A stretch of DNA of 64,000 nucleotides from Excoecaria cochinchinensis (lineage: Eukaryota; Streptophyta; Magnoliopsida; Malpighiales; Euphorbiaceae), in NCBI GenBank assembly GCA_947683425.1, contig CANTUQ010000031.1:6893001-6957000 (forward strand), given 5' to 3'. Both the position numbers and the translations under genes were made by a program. Below the pieces are notes generated by a model. The model was not told the origin of the DNA. It searched no databases and saw nothing but the letters and a program-made list of their open reading frames with translations. Of the stretch, positions 1 through 10,231 are shown in pieces (position 1 is the stretch's first letter; every line of letters begins with the position of its first letter).

Positions 1-526
1 TCCACCAGCTCTTGTGAAACAGTTTGAAGAGGCCCCCACCAGCTCGTTGTGATTTGTAATTAGTTGAGATTCTTAAAAAATTTAGTATTTGTATTTATTT
101 TATATGATTATGCATTGTTGTTACATTTTTGCTAATATTATTTGCTATAATTAATACATTTTAATTATATTATTTTTGTCAATTATAATTTCTATACTAT
201 AGATGATTTTATCATTTAAAAATTAAAAAATAAAAAAATAAATAAAAAAAATAAAAATTACATAAATTTGGCGACATAAATTTTAATTTTATCGCTAAAT
301 AAACGTTTCCGTCGCTAAATTTGCACTGAAAGTCAGTTTCCATTGTTAAATTTGCAACGAAATTAAAGCGAAAACTAACTTTCCATTGCAAATTTAGTGG
401 CGAAAAAATTCCGTCGCTAAATTTAGCGACCACCAGAATACCGACGAAATTTTCCTTCGCCGAATTCCGTTTGTAATCTGGATTAGCGATGGAATTTCGT
501 CGCTAATCCCTTTTTTTCTTGTAGTG
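1..526. mobile_element. CACTA-like transposon terminus (partial)
   Basis: The right end is seen at 511-526, which reads in reverse complement as CACTACAAGAAAAAAA, the terminal inverted repeat typical of many plant CACTA elements. Just inside it, 480-489 and 500-509 form a perfect 10-bp inverted repeat (GGATTAGCGA / TCGCTAATCC). Degenerate copies of GTCGCTAAAT in both orientations follow from about 270 to 470, as expected for subterminal transposase-binding repeats. The other end lies outside the window. No transposase ORF is present, so this is either the edge of a larger element or a non-autonomous copy. Confidence 0.75.
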
Positions 527-1084
527 ATATTGTATGTATCTCATGCAGTAAGGCAACATTTCATACAATACATTCAATGGCCCTAAACAAACAAGTGAAA
601 CTTCAATAATCGCATATAATCAAGTTTCCAAATCAATAATCAAAATCTCACTAAATATTCATCATGAATGCTTCTTACTTACCATATGCATATATTTATG
701 TTATTTGATCATGCATCCCATACACCTATCCTATATATCTATGTAAATTTCATGGAATTTTTAAGCAATTTAATATGAATATGTTATAATAGTCAAATTC
801 TCATTTGCACATCATGTATCATTTAAAATTATTCCATATTTTATAATTAAGCTACAGTGCCTGATAGGGTGATTGGGTTTATTTATGAGTTTTCCAACGT
901 AATTGAAGATTGTGAGTAACTGATATACATGACTGTTTAGTGATGATAGATAAACTTAATAAAGTCTTAATCATTAATTAATCTCATTTAATTGTGATTT
1001 CATCATTAGTTTATTGTTAATTTTGAATTAATTAAGTTTTAGATATAGTTTAAATAAGTCAAGAACTCGCATAATTTTGATTTT
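527..1084. other. AT-rich intergenic stretch, no gene seen
   Basis: No ORF, RNA gene or recognisable repeat boundary is visible. It separates the CACTA end from the first retrotransposon fragment. The right boundary near 1084 is set by the stop of the chimeric protease ORF and is approximate. Confidence 0.5.
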
Positions 1085-1597
1085 TCATATAACATGGATA
1101 ATTTTAGAATAATTGTAGGTTATATTCAACCTACGAGGGTGTCTATTTAGGCACCAAGAGGTAGGTATTGCCACCAATGGACAAATATTAATTGAGGACC
1201 CGTCATCTACCATGAAACATGCAGTATGCTTACCATTAGTCTGAGCTCTTATGTACAATGGGCGGTTGTAGTTATGACCTTCTACAGGCAGGTCCGCATC
1301 AACATGCACAACATTCTCCCCAGATCCTCCTTTTACCAAATCCAGTAATTTAGTAGGGGAGTCTGATATGAACTTCTTTCTTTGTTGCCAATTGAAATCT
1401 TTTGGAAAAAAACTCCCTGCAAGGTAGTTAGCAATATCAGCATACCAAGGAACATACTTATCACAAGAATATATAACACAAATTTGTTCATCCGGAAAGA
1501 GATAAAAAATCTCCCTTTTCTCCACATAGTTGTGCTCCAAACGTGAAAGATGGTCAGTAACAAAGTTCTCAGCCCCTTTCTTATCCTTGATCTCCAC
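1085..1597 (-). pseudogene. Chimeric ORF: Athila RNase H/IN linker fused in frame to Tat protease
   Basis: An open frame of 170 codons made of two unrelated pieces. Residues 1-79 match the end of an Athila RNase H and the linker to integrase (ADHLSRLE-like motif, then a PWYADI motif and NWQQRKKF). From about residue 80 (near 1358) the sequence is the aspartic protease region of a Tat element: LVKGGSG, DADLPVEGHNYNRPLYI and active-site VDDGSS. The Tat part is closely related to the protease at 56982-57587. The last 30 residues no longer align, so the protease is truncated. No element encodes this order, so it is a recombination or deletion junction, not a functional gene. It marks the left edge of Athila-1. 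Confidence 0.8.
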
Positions 1598-1723
1598 ATT
1601 AAATTCTTACAGTAATAAGTCCCATTTAATCAATGGAGGCTTCGAATATTTCTTGGTGAAGAGTTACCGAAAAGCCGCATGGTCGGACCACACTATCACT
1701 TTCGCTCTAATGAGGTATGATCT

Positions 1724-1775
1724 GAATTTCTCAAATGCAAACACTATAGGAATTTCTCAAATGCAAACACTATAG
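1724..1775 (-). repeat. Exact 26-bp tandem duplication inside RNase H
   Basis: The 26-bp unit at 1724-1749 is repeated without change at 1750-1775. Because 26 is not a multiple of three, the second copy shifts the frame and creates the TAG stop that ends the upstream pol reading frame at 1744. The lack of differences between the copies suggests the event is recent relative to the element. Confidence 0.95.
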
Positions 1776-3579
1776 CCAATAGCTCATTCTCCATGGTGGT
1801 GTAATTTACTTGAGCTCCTGTAAGTGTGTGACTTGCATAATAAATTGTGTGAAAAAATTTCTCCCTCCTTTGCCCTAAAACTACTCCTACTGCATAGTCG
1901 ATGGCGTCACACATAATTTCAAAAGGCAAATTCCAATCCAGCAATACAATGATTGGGGCTGAAATCAACTTTTGCTTCAATAAGTTAAAAGCCTGCAAAC
2001 ACTTATCATCAAAATTAAATGCAGTATCTTTCACCAAAAAATTGGTTAATGGTTTGGCAATTTTAGAAAAGTCCTTAATGAACTGGCGATAAAATCCGAC
2101 ATGACCAAGAAAACTACTAATACTCTTGACATTAGTAGGAGGTGATAGTTTATCATTCACATCTACCTTAGCTTTATCAACCTCTATTCCCTTCTCTGAA
2201 ATTTTGTGCCCCAAGACTATTCCTTCCCTAACCATAAAGTGGCATTTCTCCCAATTAAGAACAAGGTTAGTCTTCTCACACCGTTTTAACACTAAAGCTA
2301 GATTGTCTAAACAGCTATCAAACTCACGTCCATAGAAGATAAAATCGTCTATGAAGACTTCCACGAACTTTTCTATAAAATCATGAAAAATAGCCATCAT
2401 ACATTGCTGAAATGTGGCTGGGGCGTTACAAAGACCAAAGGGCATAAGCCTATAAGCAATAGTGCCATAAGGGCACGTAAAGGTGGTCTTTTCTTGGTCC
2501 TCAGGTGCTATAGGTATTTGCATGTACCCTGAGTAACCATCAAGAAAACAATAAAATCTATTTCCCGCCAATCTCTCTAACATTTGGTCAATTAATGGTA
2601 AGCAAAAATGGTCTTTTCTTGTGACATTGTTCAGCCGCCTATAGTTTATACACACTCTCCAACTCATAACTGTACGAGTCGGAATAAGTTCATTCTTTTC
2701 ATTAGATACTACAGTCATTCCCCCTCTTTTCGGCACATATTGAACCGGACTTACCCAACTACTATCAGAAATGGGGTAGATAATACCTGCATCCGGTAGT
2801 TTGAGTACCTCTTTCTTCACAACTTCTTGCATGGTCAGGTTCAATCTTCTTTGGGGTTGCACCACTAGCTTGAACTCATCCTTCATAAGGATCCTATACG
2901 TGCAAAAACTTAGACTAATCCCTTTTAGTTCTGATGTCTCCCATCCAATAGCTCCTTTGTATTCCTTTAACACCTTGATAAGCATCTCTTCCTCTAAACC
3001 TATCAACAAAGAAGATATAATCACCGGTTTGGCATTTCCTTCTAAAAAGACATATTTTAAATGAGATGGCAAAGGTTTGAGTTCAGAATTAGAATCTCCC
3101 TCAGGAGGGAAAATGTCTTCCTCCTTTACTCCCTCATTGGTGTGTTCGGTTTCAAGCTCATTTACCATCTCTACATCTTTCTCATTTCCACTTTCCTTGT
3201 CTTTGGAATGCATTATACACGTTTGAAGTACATCGTCCAAAATAAGTTATTCTTGACTCTCTTCCACACACTCTTGAATTGTATCAATGAAATAAAAAGA
3301 CTCTTCAAATTCGCATGAGGGATGTTGCATCACTTTGTTCACATTAAAGACCATCTCCTCATTATTAAACCTTAAAGTTATAGTTTGCCCATGGACATTA
3401 GTCAATGCCTTAGCTGTATTCAAGAATGGCCTCCCCATGATCAATGGCACTTTTCGGTCCTCTTCCATGTCCACCACCACAAAGTCTACCGGGAAGATAA
3501 AGTTGACAACCTTTACTAAAAGATCCTCAATGATGCCCTTGGGTCTCTTCATTGACCTATCCGCCAATTGTAATGTCAT
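1744..3579 (-). pseudogene. pol: Athila-1 pol: protease remnant, reverse transcriptase, start of RNase H
   Basis: One reading frame, broken by a TAA near 3241-3243. The 5' piece (3247-3579) is the C-terminal part of an Athila protease (MTLQLADRS, LIMGRPFL). Its active-site Asp segment is missing, since gag-like sequence joins it directly. The 498-codon piece (1744-3240) holds the reverse transcriptase: WVSPVQYVPKRGG near residues 162-174, motif A FLDGYSGY at 232-239, MPFGLCNAPATFQ at 266-278, and catalytic FIDDF at 296-300. An RNase H start (CDAIDYAVGVVLGQ, YTTMENELLA) follows at about 435-490. These match the Athila lineage. Frame loss at 1744 comes from the 26-bp duplication, and two further TAA stops lie in frame in the stretch below it (about 1606-1670). 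Integrase is absent. Not functional. Confidence 0.88.
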
Positions 3580-3599
3580 TCTTGTTTCCTTGATCTCAT

Positions 3600-4290
3600 G
3601 TTGGGGTTAGAACTCGAATAAAATGTGGACGTAAGCTAGTGCATGGCGATCTCGTGGTAGGGACAGCTTTTCAGTAATCGCCGAAATCTTTTCCAAGCCT
3701 TATGAAAGGCCTCCTCAAACAATTGTTGAAAATTATAAATGTAATTTCTTATGTTAGCAGTTTTGGTTGGGGGAAAGAATCTTACCAAGAATTTTTCTTG
3801 CATTTGGTTCCATGGCTGAATGGATTAGCTTGGCAACATTAGCAGCCGATTTCTTGCCTTCCTTATCAAAGTGAATGGAAATTACTTCAACCTCACTGCA
3901 TCCATTGAAACCCCTTATATTTGGACCGTGTCACTGATCTCCAAAAAGATGTCTAGATGTTGAGCCGGGTCTTCAATCTCTGTACTAGAAAATTGGTTCC
4001 TTTGAACCATGATAATGGTAGCTGATTTAAGCTCGAAATGTTGTTATTGCGGAAACAAAATGGTTCTGTGCTCCTCATTACATCTTGGAGTGGCATAATC
4101 CCAGATGGTCCTTGGTCTAGGATCATCCCTTATATTCTACTCTTGCCTCACTCCTTGTTGTTCCTTGAGTGGCACATCGTTATTGGGTGGATTGATATTC
4201 ATATTTTGATTCTCTCTATTATCGCTCCTTCTATGATGAAAATTCCGCTCAATTTTAGGGTCAAATGGCAATAATTGTTGAAGTTTCAAT
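3600..4290 (-). pseudogene. gag: Athila-1 gag remnant
   Basis: No long frame remains, but conceptual translation of the minus strand in shifting frames recovers Athila Gag landmarks: HLDIFLEISDT near 3920-3960 and a FPPTK motif near 3770, in the order expected from the intact Gag at 16848-18212 (HLANFLEICDT, FPLAKTAK). Several stops and frame shifts break it. The end nearest 3600 runs straight into truncated protease, so the zinc-knuckle region and the protease active site have been deleted. Confidence 0.7.
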
Positions 4291-4387
4291 CTACTCATAC
4301 ACCATTAACACCTGAAAAGAATAGAAAAATAGAACATTAACAAAATATAAACACACAAAACTAACAAATAAAATCCTAATACACCTA

Positions 4388-4405
4388 TCCCCGGCAACGG
4401 CGCCA
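4388..4405 (-). other. Primer binding site (tRNA-Asp) of Athila-1
   Basis: The plus strand reads TCCCCGGCAACGGCGCCA, identical to the 3' end of plant tRNA-Asp including CCA, so on the element's sense strand it is the complementary priming site. It lies 6 bases from the LTR edge at 4412, as in Athila-2. tRNA-Asp priming is a known Athila trait. Confidence 0.92.
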
Positions 4406-4411
4406 AAAACT

Positions 4412-6068
4412 TGACCGGTGTTCAACAAGTGTACTGAATCGGTTGAGTAATATCGGGAAATATAATTATGACCCAAAAATATCGTACCCAAGGGAAAGGA
4501 GATTGTGATTGAATTTGTTGAAATTATGCTAAAGAATAGGCCAAGTGTTTAATGAGTTTTTTATTTTAAAAACTAAAAACATTAATTTGATAAATAACTA
4601 AAGACTAACATCTAATTAATGAAATAAATTACAGAAGTAAACAACAACTTAAGATAAGAAAAATAATATTAAAACCAGTTAATGAAAAACCCTGCTAAGA
4701 AATACCTATCCTCCCCAAATTTACCATGTAAAAACTCTTAAAACATCACACTTGCTCAAGGTGGATAAATCTTCTAAACCCAAGCCTACCAAATTTGGAT
4801 TCAGCTATTCTAATCAATAAACTTACCAAATCTGGATTCATTTTTGTTTATTAGAATCAATATGAGTTACCAAATCCTAAATCTGAGATAACCTACCAAA
4901 TCTGGGCTTAGTTATCCACAAACTCATTCATATTTCATAGATCTGAACCTAGTAACACTATCAAAAATAATCTCAACCTACCAAATCTGGGCATAGTTAA
5001 GAAGATAAATGAAAAGAATCACAAGAACAGAGCATTTATACGAGTTGATCATCAAAGCCATTCATTTAGATCACCAAACTAGACCAAATCTAAACAAACT
5101 GATTGATTCATAAACATTTAGAGGAAAAACAAGAAATATGAAACCAGAGCACATGTATAAGCAATAAGAGCAGAGTTTCCACATGGATGATGGGGATTCA
5201 AGGAATCCCTTAGCAAGAAAGAGACTACTCACTCATGGTTAGAGTAAACATTGAAATAGATGGAAAGAAACTGATATTACCCATTACCAATCTGAATCTG
5301 AAGTTCTTACAATATTAAAAACTGTTCTTCAATCTAAATCAATTATTACAACTCAAAGTTTTCACCAAAAAATGATGGATTCTAAAGCTAAGATAAGATG
5401 AAAAACCTAAAACTGAGTGACAAAATGTTAAAGTAAAACCCTAACTTTGGATTACAGAGAAAAAGAAATGAAGACAAAAGTTGTTTTGAAAAGCAAGACA
5501 AGATCCTTCAAATTTTGGAATTACAGGTATAAATAAAAAATTAGATTACACGGCGGTATGGAAATTCTTACCGCTATGTAGAGTTAGTTAAAGCTTAAAA
5601 TGATACGTTACACAGCCGTAAGGAATTCTCTAACCACCGTGTAAACAACTGCTGGATAAAACTCCGAAATCTTCAAAAGTTTATATGACGGTATGGCCTT
5701 TCCTAACCATCGTGCAACTAGCTACTGGACTGAAAGTTGGCTCTTCGAAAATTCACATGGGGGTAAGGGACTTTCTCCCCGCCATTTAAATTTCTTGAAT
5801 TCTTGGATTTTCTAATTACACGGTGGTATGGAAATTCTTACCGCCGTGTAATATTCTGTGCACGTGCTTCCTGGCTACTTCATTTTACACGGCGGTATGG
5901 TATTTCTTACCGCCATGTAAACTCATCAAAAATCTACCAAAACACACCAAAAATGTTCAAGTTACTCTATTTCAAAATATAAGAACAAAAATAACCTAAA
6001 ATAACAACAACAAGACTCCAAAATTAACTAAACATAACATGAAATAAAGCATAAATGTGGACTTATCA
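4412..6068 (-). repeat. Athila-1 5' LTR (1657 bp)
   Basis: Bounded by TG at 4412 and CA at 6068. On the minus strand it starts TGATAAG, as the Athila-2 LTR does. It is AT-rich except for the hairpin cluster at 5546-5921, which lies 150-520 bases from the LTR start, within U3. A TATA-like string sits at 5528-5535. About 4750-5000 holds repeated short phrases of the type CTACCAAATCTGG, four or five degenerate copies, of unknown meaning. Confidence 0.85.
5546..5921 (-). repeat. Six dispersed hairpins, ACACGGCGGTA...TACCGCCGTGT, in Athila-1 U3
   Basis: Imperfect inverted repeats lie at 5546-5580, 5607-5647, 5681-5717, 5751-5789, 5815-5852 and 5883-5921. The best pair (5815-5852) has 14-bp arms with one mismatch around a short AT-rich loop. 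Copies one and five share the same inner phrase TATGGAAATTCTTA and copy six nearly so, and copies are spaced by 60-75 bases of ordinary AT-rich LTR. Not coding. See the findings for interpretation. Confidence 0.85.
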
Positions 6069-6084
6069 GAGGCATATGAGTGTG

Positions 6085-6447
6085 CTACTTTTTTACTTTA
6101 GGCTCTACTCTACCACTCCTTATGACCGCTTTAACCTTTCCCTCATTCTTCTTATATTCGGAATCCCATATGTTTACAGGTTCATTAGCTTCGTCGGCTT
6201 CACTCTCACTAGTTGACCCCCAGCAATCAATCATGCCAACATCATCACCAATCGAATTCTCTGTACTCTTTTCTACTTCCTTTTCCTCTTCAACAGGATG
6301 GGTAACTGCCACGTATTCATTTCCATACAAGTCCCAAAGTACATACCATTCAAGTAAGCTTAATCCAATCACAGACACCGGAGGTGGAATAGCATTGTAA
6401 CCGGTTTTCTTCCCTTTCTCCCTCTTCTCCGGATAGGCATTTGTCAA
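6085..6447 (-). pseudogene. Tat-1 Gag-protease linker fragment
   Basis: An open frame of 120 codons aligning with the same region of Tat-4 (about 57600-57850): PEKRE, then GYNAIPPP, SLLEWYVL and DLYG, an acidic run, and IRSGRVEP near the end. In Tat-4 this segment lies between the Gag C-terminus and the protease. In Tat-1 the protease continues at 1085-1358, on the other side of Athila-1, so the two pieces are parts of one broken polyprotein. The upstream Gag is absent: a Tat LTR tail begins at about 6448. Confidence 0.75.
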
Positions 6448-6667
6448 CCAAAAAAAATCTAATTTTCACATTTAAACCTCTTTTTTAGCTCCGAATAAAG
6501 TAAAAAGAGACAACTCAAGGAAAAAACCCTTTAAAAATTATGAAATCCAAGGATGAAACCGGCATTTTCGTTCTCCATATGTAGTATAATAACATCCTCC
6601 TTATTGAATAACTCCGATCTGGACTGCCTCGAGACCTGGTATCTACAGTTGCCCCCAATTTTGGGGA
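6448..6667 (-). repeat. Tat LTR tail (to 6647) and polypurine tract (6648-6667)
   Basis: The stretch matches the outer 200 bp of the Tat-3 and Tat-4 LTRs, ending GGTATCTACA at 6647 (minus strand TGTAGATACC). It is followed at 6648-6667 by the complement of a polypurine tract, CCCCAAAATTGGGGGCAAC on the minus strand. The rest of the LTR is missing on the left, where it joins Tat-1 coding sequence. An LTR followed by the PPT of another copy suggests either a head-to-tail pair of Tat elements sharing one LTR or an internal deletion. Confidence 0.75.
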
Positions 6668-6784
6668 GGTTAGTACACTTAGTGCCTAGATGAGCTAAAA
6701 TTCAGAGCAGAGGGAAGAGACGCGTACCTGAAGCAGCCAAACTTACCATCGTGTTGGTTGAGCTAATGGAAAGTGTGACCCGGT

Positions 6785-7067
6785 GTTGCACTTGTTAAAA
6801 GGATATTGCTGATATTGTTGCCTGTTGAAAGGACTTGAGGTTGCTTATTGAAAGGGCTTCGCGTGTTGAAAGGACTTATGAGGTCGCCTGTTGAAAGGAC
6901 TTTTGAGGTCGCCTGTTGAAAGGACTTTTGGGGTGGACTTCGCCTGTTGAAAGGACTTATTGTTGCCCGTTGAAAGGATTTCACCTGTTGAAAGGACTTC
7001 TGAAGCCACCTATTGAAAGGACTTTGGGGCCAGTTGAAAGGACTTCTAGTCGCCTGTTGAAGGACTT
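6785..7067 (-). repeat. Tandem repeat in Tat 3' UTR, core GTTGAAAGGACTT
   Basis: About ten copies of the core GTTGAAAGGACTT are separated by variable linkers (units about 16-33 bp, most often 25 bp with GAGGTCGCC between). The array lies just inside the PPT, where Tat/Ogre elements are known to carry hypervariable 3' UTR repeats. The unit is unrelated to the arrays at 40119-40530 and 49330-49830. Open frames across it are by-products of the repeat. Confidence 0.85.
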
Positions 7068-7430
7068 GGTCTTAATTATAGTAAATTTGGTGGTTCATTG
7101 ATGTACTAATTGTACTCATGATTTGAGGAATCGGGCAGTATGGCCATTCAACTGTGTGTTAAAAAGATTGTTAATTAATTATTTCAACTAGTTTTGTCAA
7201 TGCATAAATTTATTGTTGTCTTGTTGTTGATTAATTTTCTTTCCTTTTTATTATTTATCGTTTTTATTTTGTTCCTTTTATTGGGTTGTTTCAAGTTATA
7301 CTCACAAACCAAACAAATAAAAGAATAAATGCAAGAACAAAATGCTAAAATAAACAATATAAACAAATCAGAAATTTTCTACAAATTAATAATAAACATA
7401 AGACTCCCTGAAAATAATGAGCTACAAAGG
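7068..7430. other. Rest of Tat 3' UTR, no gene seen
   Basis: AT-rich, with no ORF. The last part contains GACTCCCTGAA, matching the position just past the ORF-A stop in Tat-3 (near 41030-41045), so the Tat copy is cut exactly where ORF-A would begin. Del-1 starts at 7431. Confidence 0.6.
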
Positions 7431-8315
7431 TGTATAGCGTAATGGCCCCAATAGCAGGCTAGCTGGGAATAGTATTTTCCGATAGTGAATAGTGATACTG
7501 GGGTGAATAGTACATTCGGTAGTCGAAAAAATATTTTATTTGACTGTTTGAAAGTATAAGTTATAGTGAGTTCGACGTTAAAATTTGGAGTGAAATCGAG
7601 ATCAAATAGGACCTTAAAAGTTAAAAATAAGAAAAAGTAACGGCTCTGGTGTGAATAGTAAATTGGGTTGACTGAGAGTTTGACTGGACCGTAAAAGATA
7701 TTATGGACCTCAAAAAAAATATTTTGAGAATATAGACGTACTCATATTGATGAGTAGAATTATATGGTATTGAAAAATTAAATTTTGGTGACACTGAAAA
7801 ATTGGGTTATCGGACTGATAAATATTTATCGAAGCGAAAAATGATTTCCGATTGACCCCAAAATTGTAGTATAAGCTAATAAACATATGTTAAGAATTAT
7901 AGAGTCATTTTTATGAGGAATTGACCTTAGAAAGTAAGGAAAAAGATGTGATTTCGGTTTGAATAGTACACGATTGACCGGAGGTTTGATCGAGTCTTAA
8001 AAAATAGCAAATGATGTCCAAAAATTGCAGGCATTTCCAGATTGACTCTAAATGATGTGTATAAGTTTTTGGTAGTAAAAAGGAAAATTTTTGGTAACAC
8101 TGATAATTATTGAACCTGATTAATTTGATTGAACTGGACCGAAAATGGACTCCAATTGGACTGAAAATTTTTTTATAGCCTAGTTTTTACTTGATATGAA
8201 TCATGGAATCAAATCTACAGTGATTTGGAGTTGGTAAGTGATAAAACCATAGAAAAATTGCATATTGAGCTTAAAAGTGCAATTGGGTTTTATAGGTTGG
8301 ACCACTTTGGGCCAC

Positions 8316-8322
8316 TATAAAA
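8316..8322 (+). promoter_or_regulatory. TATA-like box of Del-1 LTR
   Basis: TATAAAA is followed by a CT-rich stretch (TTCTGCTCTTCTCATTCCCT type), the same order as the TATAAAA boxes of Del-3 at 31822 and 36888. Confidence 0.5.
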
Positions 8323-9024
8323 TCAATTGATGGCAGTTGGTGGGTGCATAATTCTTATCCCTTTTCTGCTCTTCTCATTCCCTCAGTGGTCGAATGATTC
8401 TCCTTGCTCTCTCCCTCCTTTTTCTTTATTTGTTCTTTCAATTTTCCTCAAATCTAAGCCCCAAAAGTAAAATTCAGCCCCTTTATGAGTCTATAGCAGT
8501 CTCTAGTATCCATTTGATGGATTAAAAGCCAAAAAAAGTGAAGATCAAAGATTATATCTCAAATTTGAGGTAAGAGAATTAGATTATTTTAAATTGATTT
8601 AATGATATTTATAAGTACTCTAGGGTGTCTAGTGTAAGTTTATGAGGTTTGATTTGATAAAAGAAAGAAATTAATTGATGTTTGTTTTTTGTGTGAATTC
8701 GGTCACCATGAGGAAATTGGTTTTTCAATTGCTAAAGGCAAGAATTGAGGAGCTTGTGATGCTTATAGCATGGATATGAGGTTTGTGATTACTAAATCCA
8801 TGCATTTTCTTTGGAAAAATTAGAGTTTCCTATTACGTTGTGTAGTGACTATGTATGTCATGCATGTATAATTGAAATTGAGGTGATAATTGAGCTTAGG
8901 GAGGGTAACTAAGCTAATTAGAGTGATAAAGGTGAAAGAAAACTAAGTGTAAAGTTTGGACATAATGTGACCTAAAGGTATACATAGGTATATTTGAGGT
9001 ATACCTATTGTTTAAATGAAATTA

Positions 9025-10231
9025 AATAGTATATGTGTATAAATTGAGGCTTAATCGAGTGGAATAAGCCATGAATGAGTGAGGAGTAAAATGTTAGAGT
9101 GGAACCCTAAGTAGGGCCGAATGGTTCAAGAAAAAGAACATGATATGTTACATGATATACATGTTATATGGCATAGGAAATTGAAAAAATGAATGAACTA
9201 AAAGTGAAAGGGAAAGTTTAATGAAAAGAAATGCATGGAAATAGAATGAGTGACTTAAATGAAATTGTGTTAAAAGCATGTGTAAATGAATAATAAGCTT
9301 AGAAAAGTGATTAAGAACCTTTAACATGACAAGTAGAATGCTAAAATGAAACTAAAAGAATTTGTCAGGTGAAGTACTCACCTTGGCCGAATGGTACCCT
9401 AGTGTATACTAGGGTATATCTTGAGTATATTTGAAGATTAATAGCCTAAAATGAATTTAAACATGAAAACAAGTGTCCATTATTTAGTTGGAATTTATGG
9501 AAATTATATGAATATTTTTGAGTATGATATTCTATTATACTCAAAGTGAAAATAATGAAATACAGTGAAATGATATGAGTTGAATTTACAACTATTGAAT
9601 GGCTTTCGTATACTTGTTGTATGAAAATAAGTATATGATGAGAATTGTGCCTAATTGATTAGAATAGTGATCGATTAGGATATGAAAATGATAATGAAGT
9701 GAAAGAAAAGAAAAAGAAGTGACTAGAATGAAAATGAAAATGTTAAAGTATGAAACTGCATTAACAAGTTATACGTTATATGATATATGTTATACGTAAA
9801 CGAAAGCGGATTTGAAAGTCTATTTGAAAAGGTGAATTTTGATAATTGTGAAAGTTTGCCCTTAGTAGTGGTTTGGAGGGTTAATCTAATCAAGATATGT
9901 TTGGCTAGCCATAGGGACACCCATACCGCGGTGCAAGTCATGACAACTTGCTTTGCTATGACAGATTCGCGATGGTCTCTCATAGCCCTCTGTTATATGT
10001 CATACGTCACACGTCATAGGCCATATGTCATATGTTACATGATAGAGTGATCCTTTGGGGTGATTCCATAGTGCAGTGTAGTGGGACTTTGGGGCCTACG
10101 TCCTTTATATCCAGTTTGCAGATTGTCTACCGAGATTGTACTAGGGGCATAAAGGTGACATGAATGTAAATGATTTAAAAATGTAAAAAGTAAAATGATC
10201 AAATGTAACATGCCATAATGTAATATGATAT
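9025..10231 (+). repeat. 1.2-kb segment duplicated at 20184-21380
   Basis: It aligns end to end with 20184-21380 in the same orientation, roughly 96% identical by eye with small indels. It shows that two copies of the Del-1 family LTR flank the Athila-2 insertion region. Confidence 0.85.

Larger units (their letters stand above)
1360..6068 (-). mobile_element. Athila-1: 5' part of an Athila Ty3/gypsy element, 3' end lost
   Basis: Read on the minus strand: 5' LTR (6068-4412), tRNA-Asp primer site (4405-4388), decayed gag (about 4290-3600), then protease, reverse transcriptase and RNase H (3579-1360). Integrase, any downstream ORF, the PPT and the 3' LTR are missing, because the element joins Tat protease sequence at about 1358. 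The outer end of the LTR is also joined to Tat sequence (6069 onward), so Athila-1 lies inside Tat-1. Only one LTR exists, so no age or target duplication can be read. Confidence 0.85.

Noticed and set aside
212..433. 73-codon ORF on the minus strand at the left end
   Set aside because: Its repeated FSDG/KFSDG-type residues come from the GTCGCTAAAT subterminal repeats of the CACTA element. No family resemblance.
1085..3579. Integrated pararetrovirus, because of protease, RT and RNase H order
   Set aside because: tRNA-Asp primer site, LTR and Athila-type RT place it among LTR retrotransposons. No movement or coat protein features.
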